Source: Agromyces ramosus
Lineage (GTDB): Bacteria > Actinomycetota > Actinomycetes > Actinomycetales > Microbacteriaceae
Length of the DNA: 64,000 nucleotides
Assembly (NCBI RefSeq): GCF_030817175.1
Contig: NZ_JAUSYY010000001.1
Span: forward strand, 1,550,001 to 1,614,000
Reading direction: 5' to 3'
The translations under genes were made by a program, and so were the position numbers. Below are positions 19,033 through 27,382 of this stretch, piece after piece. The notes below the pieces were generated by a model. It saw only the letters and a program-made list of their open reading frames with translations, had not been told where the DNA came from and made no database searches. The first letter of the stretch is position 1; the number at the start of each line of letters is the position of its first letter.

Positions 19033-20319
19033 CTAGCGATCGGATGTCGCGGGCGACATCGTCGCCGCGGGCAGGATCCGGAACTCCGGCGCTCGCGTGA
19101 CGAGCAGCCACGCGGGAAGCACGATCAGGCAGAGCAGGGGGATCAGGGTCACGTCGCCGGGGATCGCCACGGCGACGAAGAGCGCGATCCAGCCGTCGCG
19201 AGTGACCACGAGCAGGATGCCGAGCACGGCGCAGGCGACGGCGAGGCTGATCGGCACCGACGGCAGCAGCGCATGCCCGAACAGCCCGAGGGCGACACCG
19301 ATGAAGGTCGCAGGGAACACGCGCCCCCCTCGGAACAGGGCACTCGCCGCCACGAGCAGCGCGACGATCTTGATGCCCGCGATCACGGCGAGCTGGGAGG
19401 CGTCGTAGTCGTCGACGTTCTGCAGCAGGTCGCCGATCTGCACGAGCCCCTTGAACATGGTGACCGGGCCGCCGAGCATGCCGAGGAGCCCGAGGAGCAC
19501 CCCGCCGGCGGTCGCGATGAGCACCGGATGCCGCAGTGCGTGCAGTGTGCGGTAGATCCACGGGAACGCGGCGAGCGCGGCGAGGCCGACCGCCGCGGCC
19601 CCGCATGCGAAGAGCGCGCCGGTGACGAGGTCCATCGCCTGCGGTGCGCCGTAGGCCGGCATGTCGAACGAGAGCGGGGGAGCGCCGAGCAGGTGCATCG
19701 TGATGGCGCCGGCGCCGGCCGACGCGACGGGCAGGAACAGCCGGTCCCAGAGCGAGCCGCCGGTCTTCAGGGCGGCGACGATGCCGGTGAAGACGAGCGC
19801 CGCCGCGAGGGGCGTGCCGAACAGGGCGCCGATGGTCCCGGATGCCGCGAGCATCGCCGCGAGCGCCGGCGGCACCTCCGGCATCAGGCGGGCGAAGACG
19901 GCGACCATGATCGCCGCGTTGATCGCGATGATCGGGTTCTCGGGGCCGAGGCTGACGCCGCCCGCGAGGCCGAGGACGGTGACGAGCGCGAGCCCCGGCA
20001 GCGTGCCGATCGGCAGCGGAGGCTCGACGAGCTCGGTCGTCGCGGAGTCGGGGCCGCCGTGCCCCGGCAGGTAACGCAGCGCGAGTCCCACGGCGAACCC
20101 CGTGCAGGTGAGCACGAGGAGGATCCACCAGCCCGACGCGTCGACGCCGAGCGCATCGGGCAGGGTGTCCCACAGGAAGCCTTCGAGGAGTCCCGAAACC
20201 TGGTCGAGCACCCAGAGCACGAGCGCCGAGACGGCGCCGATGAGAAGCGCCGGGACGGAGAGGACGAGGAGGCGTCGCAGCGCGGCATCCGCATCGGCCG
20301 TCGGTGGTGCCAGCGTCAT
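19033..20319 (-). CDS. ClC-type ion channel/transporter (YfeO-like)
   Basis: This 428-residue membrane protein has about ten hydrophobic helices and the ClC selectivity segments in modified form: LPGHGGPDSATTE (GSGIP position), GGVSLGPENPIIAI (GREGP position) and ALFRGGRVFPATFIGVALG (GxFxP position). These variants resemble the YfeO branch of the chloride channel family. The gating glutamate of antiporters in GREGP is represented by the Glu in GPENP, shifted by one position, so transport mode is uncertain. The ATG at 20319 is followed by a short charged N-terminus. It lies 18 bases upstream of the SulP gene, so the two may share a transcript. Confidence 0.85.
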   Translation of the reverse strand: MTLAPPTADADAALRRLLVLSVPALLIGAVSALVLWVLDQVSGLLEGFLWDTLPDALGVDASGWWILLVLTCTGFAVGLALRYLPGHGGPDSATTELVEPPLPIGTLPGLALVTVLGLAGGVSLGPENPIIAINAAIMVAVFARLMPEVPPALAAMLAASGTIGALFGTPLAAALVFTGIVAALKTGGSLWDRLFLPVASAGAGAITMHLLGAPPLSFDMPAYGAPQAMDLVTGALFACGAAAVGLAALAAFPWIYRTLHALRHPVLIATAGGVLLGLLGMLGGPVTMFKGLVQIGDLLQNVDDYDASQLAVIAGIKIVALLVAASALFRGGRVFPATFIGVALGLFGHALLPSVPISLAVACAVLGILLVVTRDGWIALFVAVAIPGDVTLIPLLCLIVLPAWLLVTRAPEFRILPAATMSPATSDR

Positions 20320-20485
20320 GTCTCCCGCCCTTCGAGCTTCCCGATCCACTCCCCCATGGCGACCTCCCGCGATGAGCGTAGCGCTGCGGCTCGCTGAGTT
20401 CTGGACGTGTGCGCCCGCCACGCGGTAGGTTCACCTCAGCAGCGCTCATTGGGGGGCGCTCAGGGGAAAGATCGGATAGCTGCAC

Positions 20486-20890
20486 ATGAGTCTGTGGGAA
20501 AACTTCTGGGACCTGATCTGGTGGTTCTTGTGGATCTTCGCTTTCACCGCCTACCTCTTCGCACTGTTCGCGATCATCGGCGACCTGTTCCGCGACCGGG
20601 AGCTGAACGGATGGTGGAAGGCGATCTGGATCATCTTCCTGCTGTTCGTGCCGTTCCTCACGGCGCTCGTCTACCTCATCGCGCGCGGGAACGGCATGGC
20701 GGAACGCTCGCAGAAGGAAGCGACGCAGTACCAGGCTGCGACCGACGACTACATCCGCGGCGTCGCCGGTGCGAGCCCCGCCGACGAGATCGCGAAGGCC
20801 AAGGGCCTGCTCGACTCGGGCACCATCACCCAGGGTGAGTACGACCTGCTGAAGGCGAAGGCCCTCGCCCACCCGACCCAGAACGTCTAG
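20486..20890 (+). CDS. Membrane protein with PLD-nuclease-N-like anchor and SHOCT domain
   Basis: This 134-residue protein has two hydrophobic segments (about residues 7-32, Trp-rich, and 43-66), with the GWWKAIWIIFLLFVPFLTALVYLIARG sequence typical of the PLDc_N membrane domain. The C-terminus is a SHOCT module (DEIAKAKGLLDSGTITQGEYDLLKAKAL). Proteins of this design are common small envelope proteins of unknown role. It is monocistronic and ends in a very strong hairpin at 20904-20937. Confidence 0.87.
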   Translation: MSLWENFWDLIWWFLWIFAFTAYLFALFAIIGDLFRDRELNGWWKAIWIIFLLFVPFLTALVYLIARGNGMAERSQKEATQYQAATDDYIRGVAGASPADEIAKAKGLLDSGTITQGEYDLLKAKALAHPTQNV

Positions 20891-20903
20891 ACGACGGTTC
20901 CAA

Positions 20904-20937
20904 GACGGGGTCGGATGCCGCGGCATCCGGCCCCGTC
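20904..20937. terminator. Strong bidirectional terminator built on GGATGCC/GGCATCC
   Basis: GACGGGG...CCCCGTC encloses CGGATGCCG-CGGCATCCG, forming a near-continuous 16-bp stem. It lies between the convergent SHOCT gene (ends 20890) and DUF2017 gene (ends 20960). The inner half is the genome-typical 7-mer in palindromic form. Confidence 0.8.
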
Positions 20938-20959
20938 TTCGTGCCCGCGCCGGCCGTGC

Positions 20960-21454
20960 CTACGGCTTGATGGGGTCGAGCACCTCGAGCATCGAGCCCT
21001 GTACGAAGCCGGCCCATTCGTAGGCCGCGCGCAGGTAGTCGTCGCGGGTCTCGGATGCCGCGTCTTCGCCCTCCTCGATGATGCCGACACGCTCGGCGAG
21101 GATCAGCCGCAGGTCGGTGAGGAAGGTGAGCCAGCCCCACGCCTGGGCCTGGTCGAGTTCGATCTGCACGACGCCGTCGCTGCCGTCGTCGACGGCCGTC
21201 GCGTCGCGCACCGATTGCGCGGCCTGGCGCTTGCCGTCGACGAGGCTGTCGCGCGTGTACCGGGTGAACTCCTGCGCGGCTGCGACGTCTTCGGGGTAGG
21301 CGCTCGGCAGCAGCCGGCCGAGCGCGGGGTCGTCGGCCTCGCCGAGCAGCAGCACCGAGTCGACCTGGTCGGCGAGTTCGGACAGCAGCATCGCCTCTTC
21401 CGACTCGAGCACGAGGCGAACGCCCTCGCCGCCACCGCGGCCCGCGACGATCAC
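20960..21454 (-). CDS. DUF2017 family protein
   Basis: This 164-residue cytoplasmic protein has the DUF2017 layout: [58 protein letters not shown] and [23 protein letters not shown]. The GTG at 21454 overlaps the TGA of clpS (GTGA), which fixes the start by context. DUF2017 genes sit next to clpS throughout the Actinobacteria, suggesting a role in ClpS/ClpAP-linked proteolysis, but no function is established. Confidence 0.88.
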   Translation of the reverse strand: MIVAGRGGGEGVRLVLESEEAMLLSELADQVDSVLLLGEADDPALGRLLPSAYPEDVAAAQEFTRYTRDSLVDGKRQAAQSVRDATAVDDGSDGVVQIELDQAQAWGWLTFLTDLRLILAERVGIIEEGEDAASETRDDYLRAAYEWAGFVQGSMLEVLDPIKP

Positions 21455-21741
21455 GTCTCGGCCCTCGACACCGTGGCCTGCAGGCCGTAGCCGTGCATCG
21501 CCTGCACGTGGCGTTCCATCGCTTCTCGATTGCCGTTCGCCACCACGGCGCGGCCTTCGGTGTGCACCTGCAGCATCAGGCGCTCGGCCTCTTCGCGCGG
21601 GTAGCCGAAGTAGCTGCGGAACACGTAGCTCACGTAGCTCATGAGATTCACCGGGTCGTCCCACACGATCGTGCGCCACGGAAGCTCGGCCGCGGTGTGT
21701 TCGCGGAGTTCCGTGTCGTGCTGTTCGAGCGTGGAGGTCAC
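21451..21741 (-). CDS. clpS: ATP-dependent Clp protease adaptor ClpS
   Basis: This 96-residue adaptor delivers N-end-rule substrates to the ClpA/ClpC-ClpP protease. The core [21 protein letters not shown], the helix [28 protein letters not shown] and the end GYGLQATV are diagnostic. The conserved D-D-P-V-N segment lines the N-degron pocket. The GTG at 21741 is the start giving the usual acidic, disordered N-terminal extension. It is translationally coupled to the downstream DUF2017 gene by a 4-base overlap. Confidence 0.95.
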   Translation of the reverse strand: MTSTLEQHDTELREHTAAELPWRTIVWDDPVNLMSYVSYVFRSYFGYPREEAERLMLQVHTEGRAVVANGNREAMERHVQAMHGYGLQATVSRAET

Positions 21742-21964
21742 GCTTCCAGCCTGACACGACAGTGAGCCCGACGGAACCCGCATGACCCTGCTGCACCTCG
21801 CAAATACCGTCTGCCGGCACCCTCTGTCAAGGGGTCTTGACTTCCGAGCCCAAACTGTGCGCGCGCGACGGCCGCCGGTAGAGTCCCTGAACTGAGGGGC
21901 GCCCGCTCCTCCGGCCCGGGTGCCGCCGGCATTCCCGACTCCCTCGACCTGGACCTGGAGCAGC

Positions 21965-22792
21965 GTGACGATCACCTCACCCCTGAGCAGCAGTGGCGTC
22001 GACGTGCGCCGACGGAACAACGTGACCGAGACCGGCGACCCCGCCGGTCGTCCGGTCGTGTTCGCGCACGGCTTCGGGTGCAGCAAGGAGATGTGGCGAG
22101 ACGTCGCGCCGCAGTTCGAGGCGAGCCACCGCGTCGTGCTGTTCGACGCCGTCGGCGCCGGAGGCTCCGACACCACGGCGTACGACCCGGCCAAGTACGA
22201 CTCCCTGCACGGCTACGCCGATGACGTGCTCGAGATCGTCGAAGCCCTCGACCTCGTGGACGCGGTGTACGTGGGCCACTCGGTCGCTGCGATGGTCGGC
22301 GTGCTCGCCGCCACGCACGATCCCTCGCGCTTCGGCGCCCTCGTGCTCGTCGGACCGTCTCCGCGCTACATCGTCGACGGCGAGTACACCGGCGGCTTCG
22401 AGCAGGCGGACATCGACGGGCTGCTCGATGCCCTCGACGAGAACTACCTCGGCTGGTCGGCGGCGATGGCGCCGCTGATCGTCGGCAACGCGGAACGCCC
22501 TGAGCTGGGGCAGCGGCTGACCGACAGCTTCTGCAGCATCGATCCCGAGATCGCGCGACACTTCGCACGCGTGACGTTCCTCTCCGACAACCGACGGGAC
22601 CTCGAGGCGGTGCGCACTCCGACGCTCGTGCTGCAGTGCTCCGACGACATGATCGCCCCGACGTCCGTCGGCCACTACGTGCACGAGCAGATCGCCGGGA
22701 GCCGGTTCGTTCAACTCTCCGCAACCGGGCACTGCCCGAACCTCTCGGCCCCCGACGAGCTGGCGGAGCAGATCCGGATGTTCCTCGGATGA
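21965..22792 (+). CDS. RsbQ-like alpha/beta hydrolase
   Basis: This 275-residue hydrolase closely resembles RsbQ, the enzyme required by the PAS-phosphatase RsbP in the Bacillus energy-stress pathway, and the plant receptors related to it. Signatures are [23 protein letters not shown], the nucleophile elbow [43 protein letters not shown] and the catalytic-His end [15 protein letters not shown]. Such enzymes are thought to make or bind a small ligand for a PAS sensor. Its stop overlaps the start of a PAS-GAF-GGDEF gene (ATGA), so here the partner appears to be a cyclase instead of a phosphatase. GGAG lies 4 bases before the GTG at 21965. Confidence 0.88.
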   Translation: MTITSPLSSSGVDVRRRNNVTETGDPAGRPVVFAHGFGCSKEMWRDVAPQFEASHRVVLFDAVGAGGSDTTAYDPAKYDSLHGYADDVLEIVEALDLVDAVYVGHSVAAMVGVLAATHDPSRFGALVLVGPSPRYIVDGEYTGGFEQADIDGLLDALDENYLGWSAAMAPLIVGNAERPELGQRLTDSFCSIDPEIARHFARVTFLSDNRRDLEAVRTPTLVLQCSDDMIAPTSVGHYVHEQIAGSRFVQLSATGHCPNLSAPDELAEQIRMFLG

Positions 22793-24237
22793 CGATCCCA
22801 TCCGCTCGCTCACCGGTGGGCAGCGAGCAGACCCAGCAGGAGCAGACGTACACGGAGCTCTTCGAGGGCGCGCCGTGCGGATACCTGACCACCACGCCCG
22901 ACGGAATCATCACCCGAGTCAACGCCACGTTCGAGAAGTGGACGGGCCATACCCGCGAGTCGCTGGTCGGGACCTCCTTCGTCGAACTGCTGGCGCCCTC
23001 CGGCCAGCTCTTCTACGAGACGCGCTACGCGACGGTCCTCCGGCTCGCCGGCGAGGTACGAGAGGTCGCACTCTCCATTCGCCGCGCCGACGGGACCGAG
23101 CTGCCCGTGTTGGTGAACGCGGTCGTGGTGACCGATGCAGACGAGCAGCCGGCGGGCATCCGGACCGCCGTCTTCGACGCCACGGAACGACAGGACTACG
23201 AACGTCAGCTGCTCTCGGCCCGTCGCGAGGCCGAGGCATCCGAGGCCCGGGTGCGGGTGCTGCAGGACGCGTCGAGCGCGTTCGGCGTCGCGACCTCCGC
23301 CCAGGAGCTCGCGGTCGCCCTGGCGGAGAGCGCACGCACCGCTCTCCGCGCGAGCAGTGCCGCCGTGCTGCTCACCGGCACGACCGGCGACCTCGCGCCG
23401 GCGGTCGATGACGAGACACTGAGCTCGCTGCTCGACGCAGGCCTTCGCGAACTGTCGGAGCAGGCCATCGAGAGCGGCGAGATCATCACCATCTCGAGCC
23501 TCGAACAGGCGGCCGCGATCATTCCGGGGCTCGATGACGCGCTTCACCGACAGCGCCTGGCCGCGCTCAGCATCGCGCCGCTCCGCTCCGACACGACGGC
23601 ATCGGGCGTCGTCGTCGGATTCTTCGGTCGTGATCGGGCCTTCGACGACGACACCCGCAACATCCAGGCCGCACTCGCCCGCCAGGCCGCACAGGTGCTG
23701 CGGCGGGTGATCCTGCAGGAGGAGCTCGAGCACCGTGCCCTCCACGACCAGCTCACCGGACTGGCCAACCGCAAGCTGCTGCAGGAGCGGCTCGAGGCGG
23801 GCCTGTCGGCTGCGGCCCGCGGCGGCCGGCCCCTCTCGGTGGTGTTCGCCGACCTCGACGGCTTCAAGACGATCAACGACGAGCTCGGCCACCGGGTCGG
23901 CGACGAGGTGCTGGCCGAGGTGGCCAGCCGGCTTCGGGAAGCGGCCCGTGCCGGCGACCCCGTGGCCCGATACGGCGGCGATGAATTCGTCGTCGTCTGC
24001 GAGGACGCCGATTCCGACGCCGGCGTGGTCATCGCCGAGCGCTTGCAGCTCGAGGTGCGGCGACCGCTCGCCACCGTTCCGCCGGCCTATGCACTCGCCG
24101 CGAGCCTCGGGGTGGCGACCTGGAACCCGACCGGGCCCACACCGCCGAGTGCAGGAGCGATGTTGCGTGCAGCCGACGAAGCCATGTACATGTCGAAGCA
24201 CGCCGGCCGCGACCGGGTGACGGCGGTGACGGTCTGA
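22789..24237 (+). CDS. PAS-GAF-GGDEF diguanylate cyclase
   Basis: This 482-residue cytoplasmic protein has a PAS domain (about residues 20-135; ELFEGAPCGYLTTTPDGIITRVNATFEKWTGHTRESLVG), a coiled linker, a GAF-like domain (about 150-305) and a GGDEF domain (about 315-480). The cyclase motif RYGGDEF is intact at residues 396-400, and an inhibitory I-site RxxD (RAGD, 387-390) stands exactly five residues before it. It should therefore make cyclic di-GMP under product feedback. The PAS domain is probably served by the RsbQ-like hydrolase whose gene overlaps it by 4 bases. The PAS segment is comparable to that of RsbP-type proteins, with the output domain exchanged. Confidence 0.93.
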   Translation: MTIPSARSPVGSEQTQQEQTYTELFEGAPCGYLTTTPDGIITRVNATFEKWTGHTRESLVGTSFVELLAPSGQLFYETRYATVLRLAGEVREVALSIRRADGTELPVLVNAVVVTDADEQPAGIRTAVFDATERQDYERQLLSARREAEASEARVRVLQDASSAFGVATSAQELAVALAESARTALRASSAAVLLTGTTGDLAPAVDDETLSSLLDAGLRELSEQAIESGEIITISSLEQAAAIIPGLDDALHRQRLAALSIAPLRSDTTASGVVVGFFGRDRAFDDDTRNIQAALARQAAQVLRRVILQEELEHRALHDQLTGLANRKLLQERLEAGLSAAARGGRPLSVVFADLDGFKTINDELGHRVGDEVLAEVASRLREAARAGDPVARYGGDEFVVVCEDADSDAGVVIAERLQLEVRRPLATVPPAYALAASLGVATWNPTGPTPPSAGAMLRAADEAMYMSKHAGRDRVTAVTV

Positions 24238-24287
24238 CATGGCGACACGCACGATGCCGAGATCACGGCGATATTCGAAAGGGCGAC

Positions 24288-24590
24288 ATGGGAACGCTGA
24301 ACTACGACTCCAGGATCACCGTCGAACTCGACGACCGCACACTCGCCCACCTGCAGCTGGTGATCTGGTCGAAGCTTCGCCGCGGCGAGCATTTCTCGTT
24401 CACCTGGACCGTTGAGTCGGCCACGCCCCGACGCACCTCGGTGTGGTGCGCGCCCAACATCCCGATGGTCTTCGAGTACGACCAGTCGGAGCCCGCGGAG
24501 CTCAATCCGCGCTGGATGGAACTGCTCACGAAGTCGGCCAACTCGGGAGCCGGCCTGCGTCTGCTGCCCGAGCCGGAGCCTGGATCGTGA
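24288..24590 (+). CDS. DUF7882-type small protein, copy 1
   Basis: This 100-residue protein begins MGTLNYDSRITVELDDRTLAHLQLVIWSKLRRGEHFSFTW and ends with a PRWMELLTKSANSGAGLRLLPEPEP segment. The same architecture recurs in this window at 24634-24948 and 51128-51430. Homologues abound in Microbacteriaceae and are often mislabelled ATP-dependent DNA ligase, although no ligase motif is present. The function is unknown. It lies 50 bases after the GGDEF gene in the same direction, so co-transcription is likely and a link to c-di-GMP signalling is possible. Confidence 0.85.
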   Translation: MGTLNYDSRITVELDDRTLAHLQLVIWSKLRRGEHFSFTWTVESATPRRTSVWCAPNIPMVFEYDQSEPAELNPRWMELLTKSANSGAGLRLLPEPEPGS

Positions 24591-24633
24591 GTGCCCACGT
24601 CCGTGAACGACCAACAGCACGAGGAGGACCGAT

Positions 24634-24948
24634 ATGGGAGTGCTGATCTACGGGTCGCGCGTCTCGGAGCTCGAGATCGAAGACCGCACCCTTGCGCACC
24701 TGCAGTTCGTCGTCGCAACGAAGTTGCGACGCAATGAGCAGTTCATGCTCACCTGGAATCATGGAGTGGAGCGAGGCAGCGGTCGCAGTGCGATCTGGAT
24801 CAGCCCGTACATTCCGGTGCACTTCAAGTTCAACGGCGGGCGGGCCCCGAAGCTCAATCGGGCGTGGCTCGAGGCGCTGCTCGACGGCGCCAACAGTCCG
24901 GCCGGGCTGCATCCGATTCCAGAGGCCGGCGTCGGAGCGCCCGAATGA
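24634..24948 (+). CDS. DUF7882-type small protein, copy 2
   Basis: This 104-residue paralogue of the preceding gene starts MGVLIYGSRVSELEIEDRTL and has AHLQFVVATKLRRNEQFMLTW, a central ISPYIPVHFKFNGG strand pair and LNRAWLEALLDGANSPAGLHPIPE. A strong GAGGAGG precedes the ATG by about 6 bases. The alignable blocks (opening GxLxYxS, the L-A-H-L helix, K-L-R-R/N, I-P-x-x-F and the closing W-x-x-L-L) define the family within this window. Divergence between the two copies shows that they are not a recent duplication. Confidence 0.85.
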   Translation: MGVLIYGSRVSELEIEDRTLAHLQFVVATKLRRNEQFMLTWNHGVERGSGRSAIWISPYIPVHFKFNGGRAPKLNRAWLEALLDGANSPAGLHPIPEAGVGAPE

Positions 24949-24988
24949 CCGGCGCTCCTCAGCGCATTCGAGAGAACGGAGATGCGGC

Positions 24989-25258
24989 ATGAAGATCAAT
25001 CGCCTGACGGTCGACGGCAAGGACTACTTCCTGCCCGAATCGGTCGAGGAGCTGCGCGGCAAGATCCTCGCCGCGATCCAGGCCGGCGGCGGCTACGTCA
25101 ACATCCCGCCGCTCCGCGACGGCCCCGGGATCGACATCCTGTTCTCGCCCGGGATGCCGGTGACCTGGACCCAGATCGACGTCGGCGGCGAGGCCGGCGA
25201 GAACGGCGGCGAAGCAGAGGCCGACGACGACTACGAGGATCCGTACAGCTCACTCTGA
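24989..25258 (+). CDS. Small acidic hypothetical protein
   Basis: This 89-residue protein has no recognised domain. The first half is ordered in character (MKINRLTVDGKDYFLPESV, then a helix EELRGKILAAIQAGGGYVNIP and strands up to about residue 60). The last 25 residues are strongly acidic and probably disordered (ending EADDDYEDPYSSL). GGAG stands 7 bases before the ATG. It follows the two DUF7882-type genes and probably ends that operon. Its stop overlaps the end of the convergent EAL gene by 9 bases. Confidence 0.7.
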   Translation: MKINRLTVDGKDYFLPESVEELRGKILAAIQAGGGYVNIPPLRDGPGIDILFSPGMPVTWTQIDVGGEAGENGGEAEADDDYEDPYSSL

Positions 25259-26026
25259 GCCGGTAGCGCCCGCGATCTCGGCGAGTCGGTCCGTCATGCG
25301 TCGCGGAGTCATGGGACGGCCGAACAGATAGCCCTGGGCACGGTCGAATCCCAGCGCTCGCACCGCCTGCCATTGCGGTGGCGTCTCGACGCCCTCGGCA
25401 ACCGATTGCAGGCCGCGCTCCCTGGCGAACTCGACGAGGACCGCAGCATCGTGCGGGTCATCCGGAAGCCGCTGGATCACGGAGCGGTCGACCTTCAACT
25501 CGGTGACGGGAAGAGACCGGATGCGGACCTCGGCCTCGTCGATCGTGCGCACGTCATCGACGGACACCCCGACTCCGAGGCTCCGGAGCGCCGCGAGTGT
25601 TCCAGCGGCTGACGCCGGGGCCGGACGTGACTCCGTGAGCTCGAGCGTCAGCAGCGCGGCAGGCAGGCCGGACTTCTCCAGATGGTGCGCCACCTGTTCG
25701 ACGAACCGTCGCTGCGAGAGCTGTGCGGCCGCGACGTTCACCGCGATGCCGATGCTGCGACCGGCGCGCACGAGTGCCGCTCCGTAACGGCAGGCGGCTT
25801 CGAGCATCGCGTCGCCCACGGCGTTGATGGCGTCGCCGGCTTCGGCGAGCGGGATGAAGACGTTCGGCTGGACGACGCCCAATTGCGGATGCTGCCAGCG
25901 GCTCAGTGCCTCGATGGCGACCACCAGTCCGCGACGCACGTCGACCTGCGCCTGGAACCTCGCGGTGATCTCACCCCGGGCGGCGGCGAAGCCCAGCTCG
26001 CGCGTGAGCGTCTGACGGTCGTGCAT
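25250..26026 (-). CDS. EAL-domain protein (c-di-GMP phosphodiesterase or degenerate receptor)
   Basis: This 258-residue protein is a stand-alone EAL domain: EALSRW at residues 39-44, IAVNVAAAQL, LLTLELTES, VSVDDVRTIDEAEVRIRSLPVTELKVDRSVI and VAEGVETPPQWQAVRALG with the end GYLFGRPM. The residues that bind metal and substrate (Glu39, the Asn of NVAA, the Glu of ELTES, Asp-Asp, Lys, and the Glu of EGVE) seem retained. However, loop 6, normally DDFGTGYSS, reads DDVRTIDEA. That loop is important for metal binding and dimerisation, so activity may be altered or lost. GGGGAGG precedes the ATG at 26026. It lies tail-to-tail with the GGDEF-containing operon, an obvious functional counterpart. Confidence 0.88.
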   Translation of the reverse strand: MHDRQTLTRELGFAAARGEITARFQAQVDVRRGLVVAIEALSRWQHPQLGVVQPNVFIPLAEAGDAINAVGDAMLEAACRYGAALVRAGRSIGIAVNVAAAQLSQRRFVEQVAHHLEKSGLPAALLTLELTESRPAPASAAGTLAALRSLGVGVSVDDVRTIDEAEVRIRSLPVTELKVDRSVIQRLPDDPHDAAVLVEFARERGLQSVAEGVETPPQWQAVRALGFDRAQGYLFGRPMTPRRMTDRLAEIAGATGSE

Positions 26027-26147
26027 GGATCCTCCCCTGGCCGTCGCTATTGCGGGGCCGATGGAATTCTGCGCGGCACGGGGAATGAGAGCAAATGGGC
26101 GACAACAGGACGCTTGATGCGTATACTCCCGCTCCTGCGGTCCGACG

Positions 26148-27278
26148 TCATCGTGCTCGCTCCGACGCCGTGACGGTGAACTTGGCGTTGCGGGCGACCT
26201 GCCGGGTCGGTCCGACGACGCGCTCGAGCAGCGGTCGGTATCGCAGGTGCGAGTTCCACACGCACCAGAGCTCACCGCCCGGCTCGAGCACGCGCGCCGC
26301 ATCGGCGAAGAGATGGGCGGCGATGCCCGTGTGCAGCGCGGCTTCGGAGTGGAACGGCGGGTTCAGCACGATGAGGCGCTCGCTTGCGTCGCCCAGCTGT
26401 TCGAGCCCGTCGGCCTGGGTCACGTGCACCCGGTCGGCGAGGTCGTTGGCCTCGGCGGTGAGGCGAGCGGATGCCGCGGCCGCCGCCGAGCGGTCGGTTG
26501 CGGTGACCCGCAGGGCCGGTCGCGTGCGGGCGAGCCACGCCGCCACGACACCCGTGCCGCACGCGAGATCGACGGCCGTCGGGGCATCCGGCACCGCAGC
26601 GTGGAGCTGCTCGAGCAGGAAGCGCGTGCCGATGTCGACGCCGGCGCCCGCGAAGACGCCGCCGTGCGCGACGACGGTCACGCCGAGGTCGTCGTGCCGT
26701 TCGCCCCGGGGCCAGCCGGGCGCGCCCGGCGAGCGCTGCGTTCGCGGTCCGCGGGCGGTGAGCACGCGCGACTTCTGCCGGGCGTGCGACACGTCGACGC
26801 GGTCGAACCAGGCGGCGAGCACCTCGTTCATCGCGAGGGACATGTGCTTGATGCGGCCGCCGGCGACGAGCACGACGTCGGATGACGCGGCGCCGGCCAT
26901 GAGGCCGGCGAGCTCGTCGAGCCGATCGAGCGATCGCGGCAGTCGCAGGAGCACGAGCCGGGCGCGGCTGAAGAGCTCGGGACCGAGCGGCATCGGCCGA
27001 ACGGCGCCGGCGAGGCCCGCGTGCTCGGCGTTCATGGCGAGCGCTCGGGCACCCGTGACGAGGTCCTGATGCACGCGGACGTCCCGCGCTCCCGCCGCCG
27101 CGGCACCGAGTGCGAGCGCCCCATACGAGTCGTCGACGACGACGATCTCGCCCGGTCCGGCATCGCCGATGAGCCCTGCCGCTTCATCGAGGATCAACCG
27201 GTCGGCGGCATCCGACGCCTCGAGCCCACGCCCCTCGACGTCGGGGCGGCGCCGCAGTGCGCCGAAGTCGAAGGGCAT
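26148..27278 (-). CDS. RlmG/RsmC-like rRNA guanine-N2 methyltransferase
   Basis: This 376-residue protein has the two-domain layout of the RlmG/RsmC family. An N-terminal degenerate methyltransferase-like domain (VVVDDSYGALALGAAAAGARDVRVHQD) is followed by a catalytic domain with AVDLACGTGVVAAWLARTRP (SAM motif I), VTATDRSAAAAASA, and the NPPFHSEAALHTGIAAHLF signature, where NPPF is the N-methyltransferase motif IV and FH is specific for this family. It probably methylates a guanine of 23S or 16S rRNA; the exact position is uncertain. The ATG at 27278 gives the expected short leader. Divergent from the gene at 27383. Confidence 0.87.
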   Translation of the reverse strand: MPFDFGALRRRPDVEGRGLEASDAADRLILDEAAGLIGDAGPGEIVVVDDSYGALALGAAAAGARDVRVHQDLVTGARALAMNAEHAGLAGAVRPMPLGPELFSRARLVLLRLPRSLDRLDELAGLMAGAASSDVVLVAGGRIKHMSLAMNEVLAAWFDRVDVSHARQKSRVLTARGPRTQRSPGAPGWPRGERHDDLGVTVVAHGGVFAGAGVDIGTRFLLEQLHAAVPDAPTAVDLACGTGVVAAWLARTRPALRVTATDRSAAAAASARLTAEANDLADRVHVTQADGLEQLGDASERLIVLNPPFHSEAALHTGIAAHLFADAARVLEPGGELWCVWNSHLRYRPLLERVVGPTRQVARNAKFTVTASERAR

Positions 27279-27382
27279 GCTCCAAGGGTACGCCGCCGCC
27301 CGCCGTCGAGCGCGCGTGCCTGATCACGCCGGATTTCTCTCTGGGTGCGGCTCCCGGCGGGGTTTGCTACCCTCAGTGCCGC

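Noticed and set aside
16577..20926. Very long open frame antisense to the GAP, SulP and ClC genes
   Set aside because: It is Arg/Ala/Gly-rich without domain character, spans three well supported membrane protein genes on other frames and arises from the high GC content.
24288..24948. ATP-dependent DNA ligase, a common label for such genes
   Set aside because: The proteins are about 100 residues and lack the KxDG motif and every other ligase motif.
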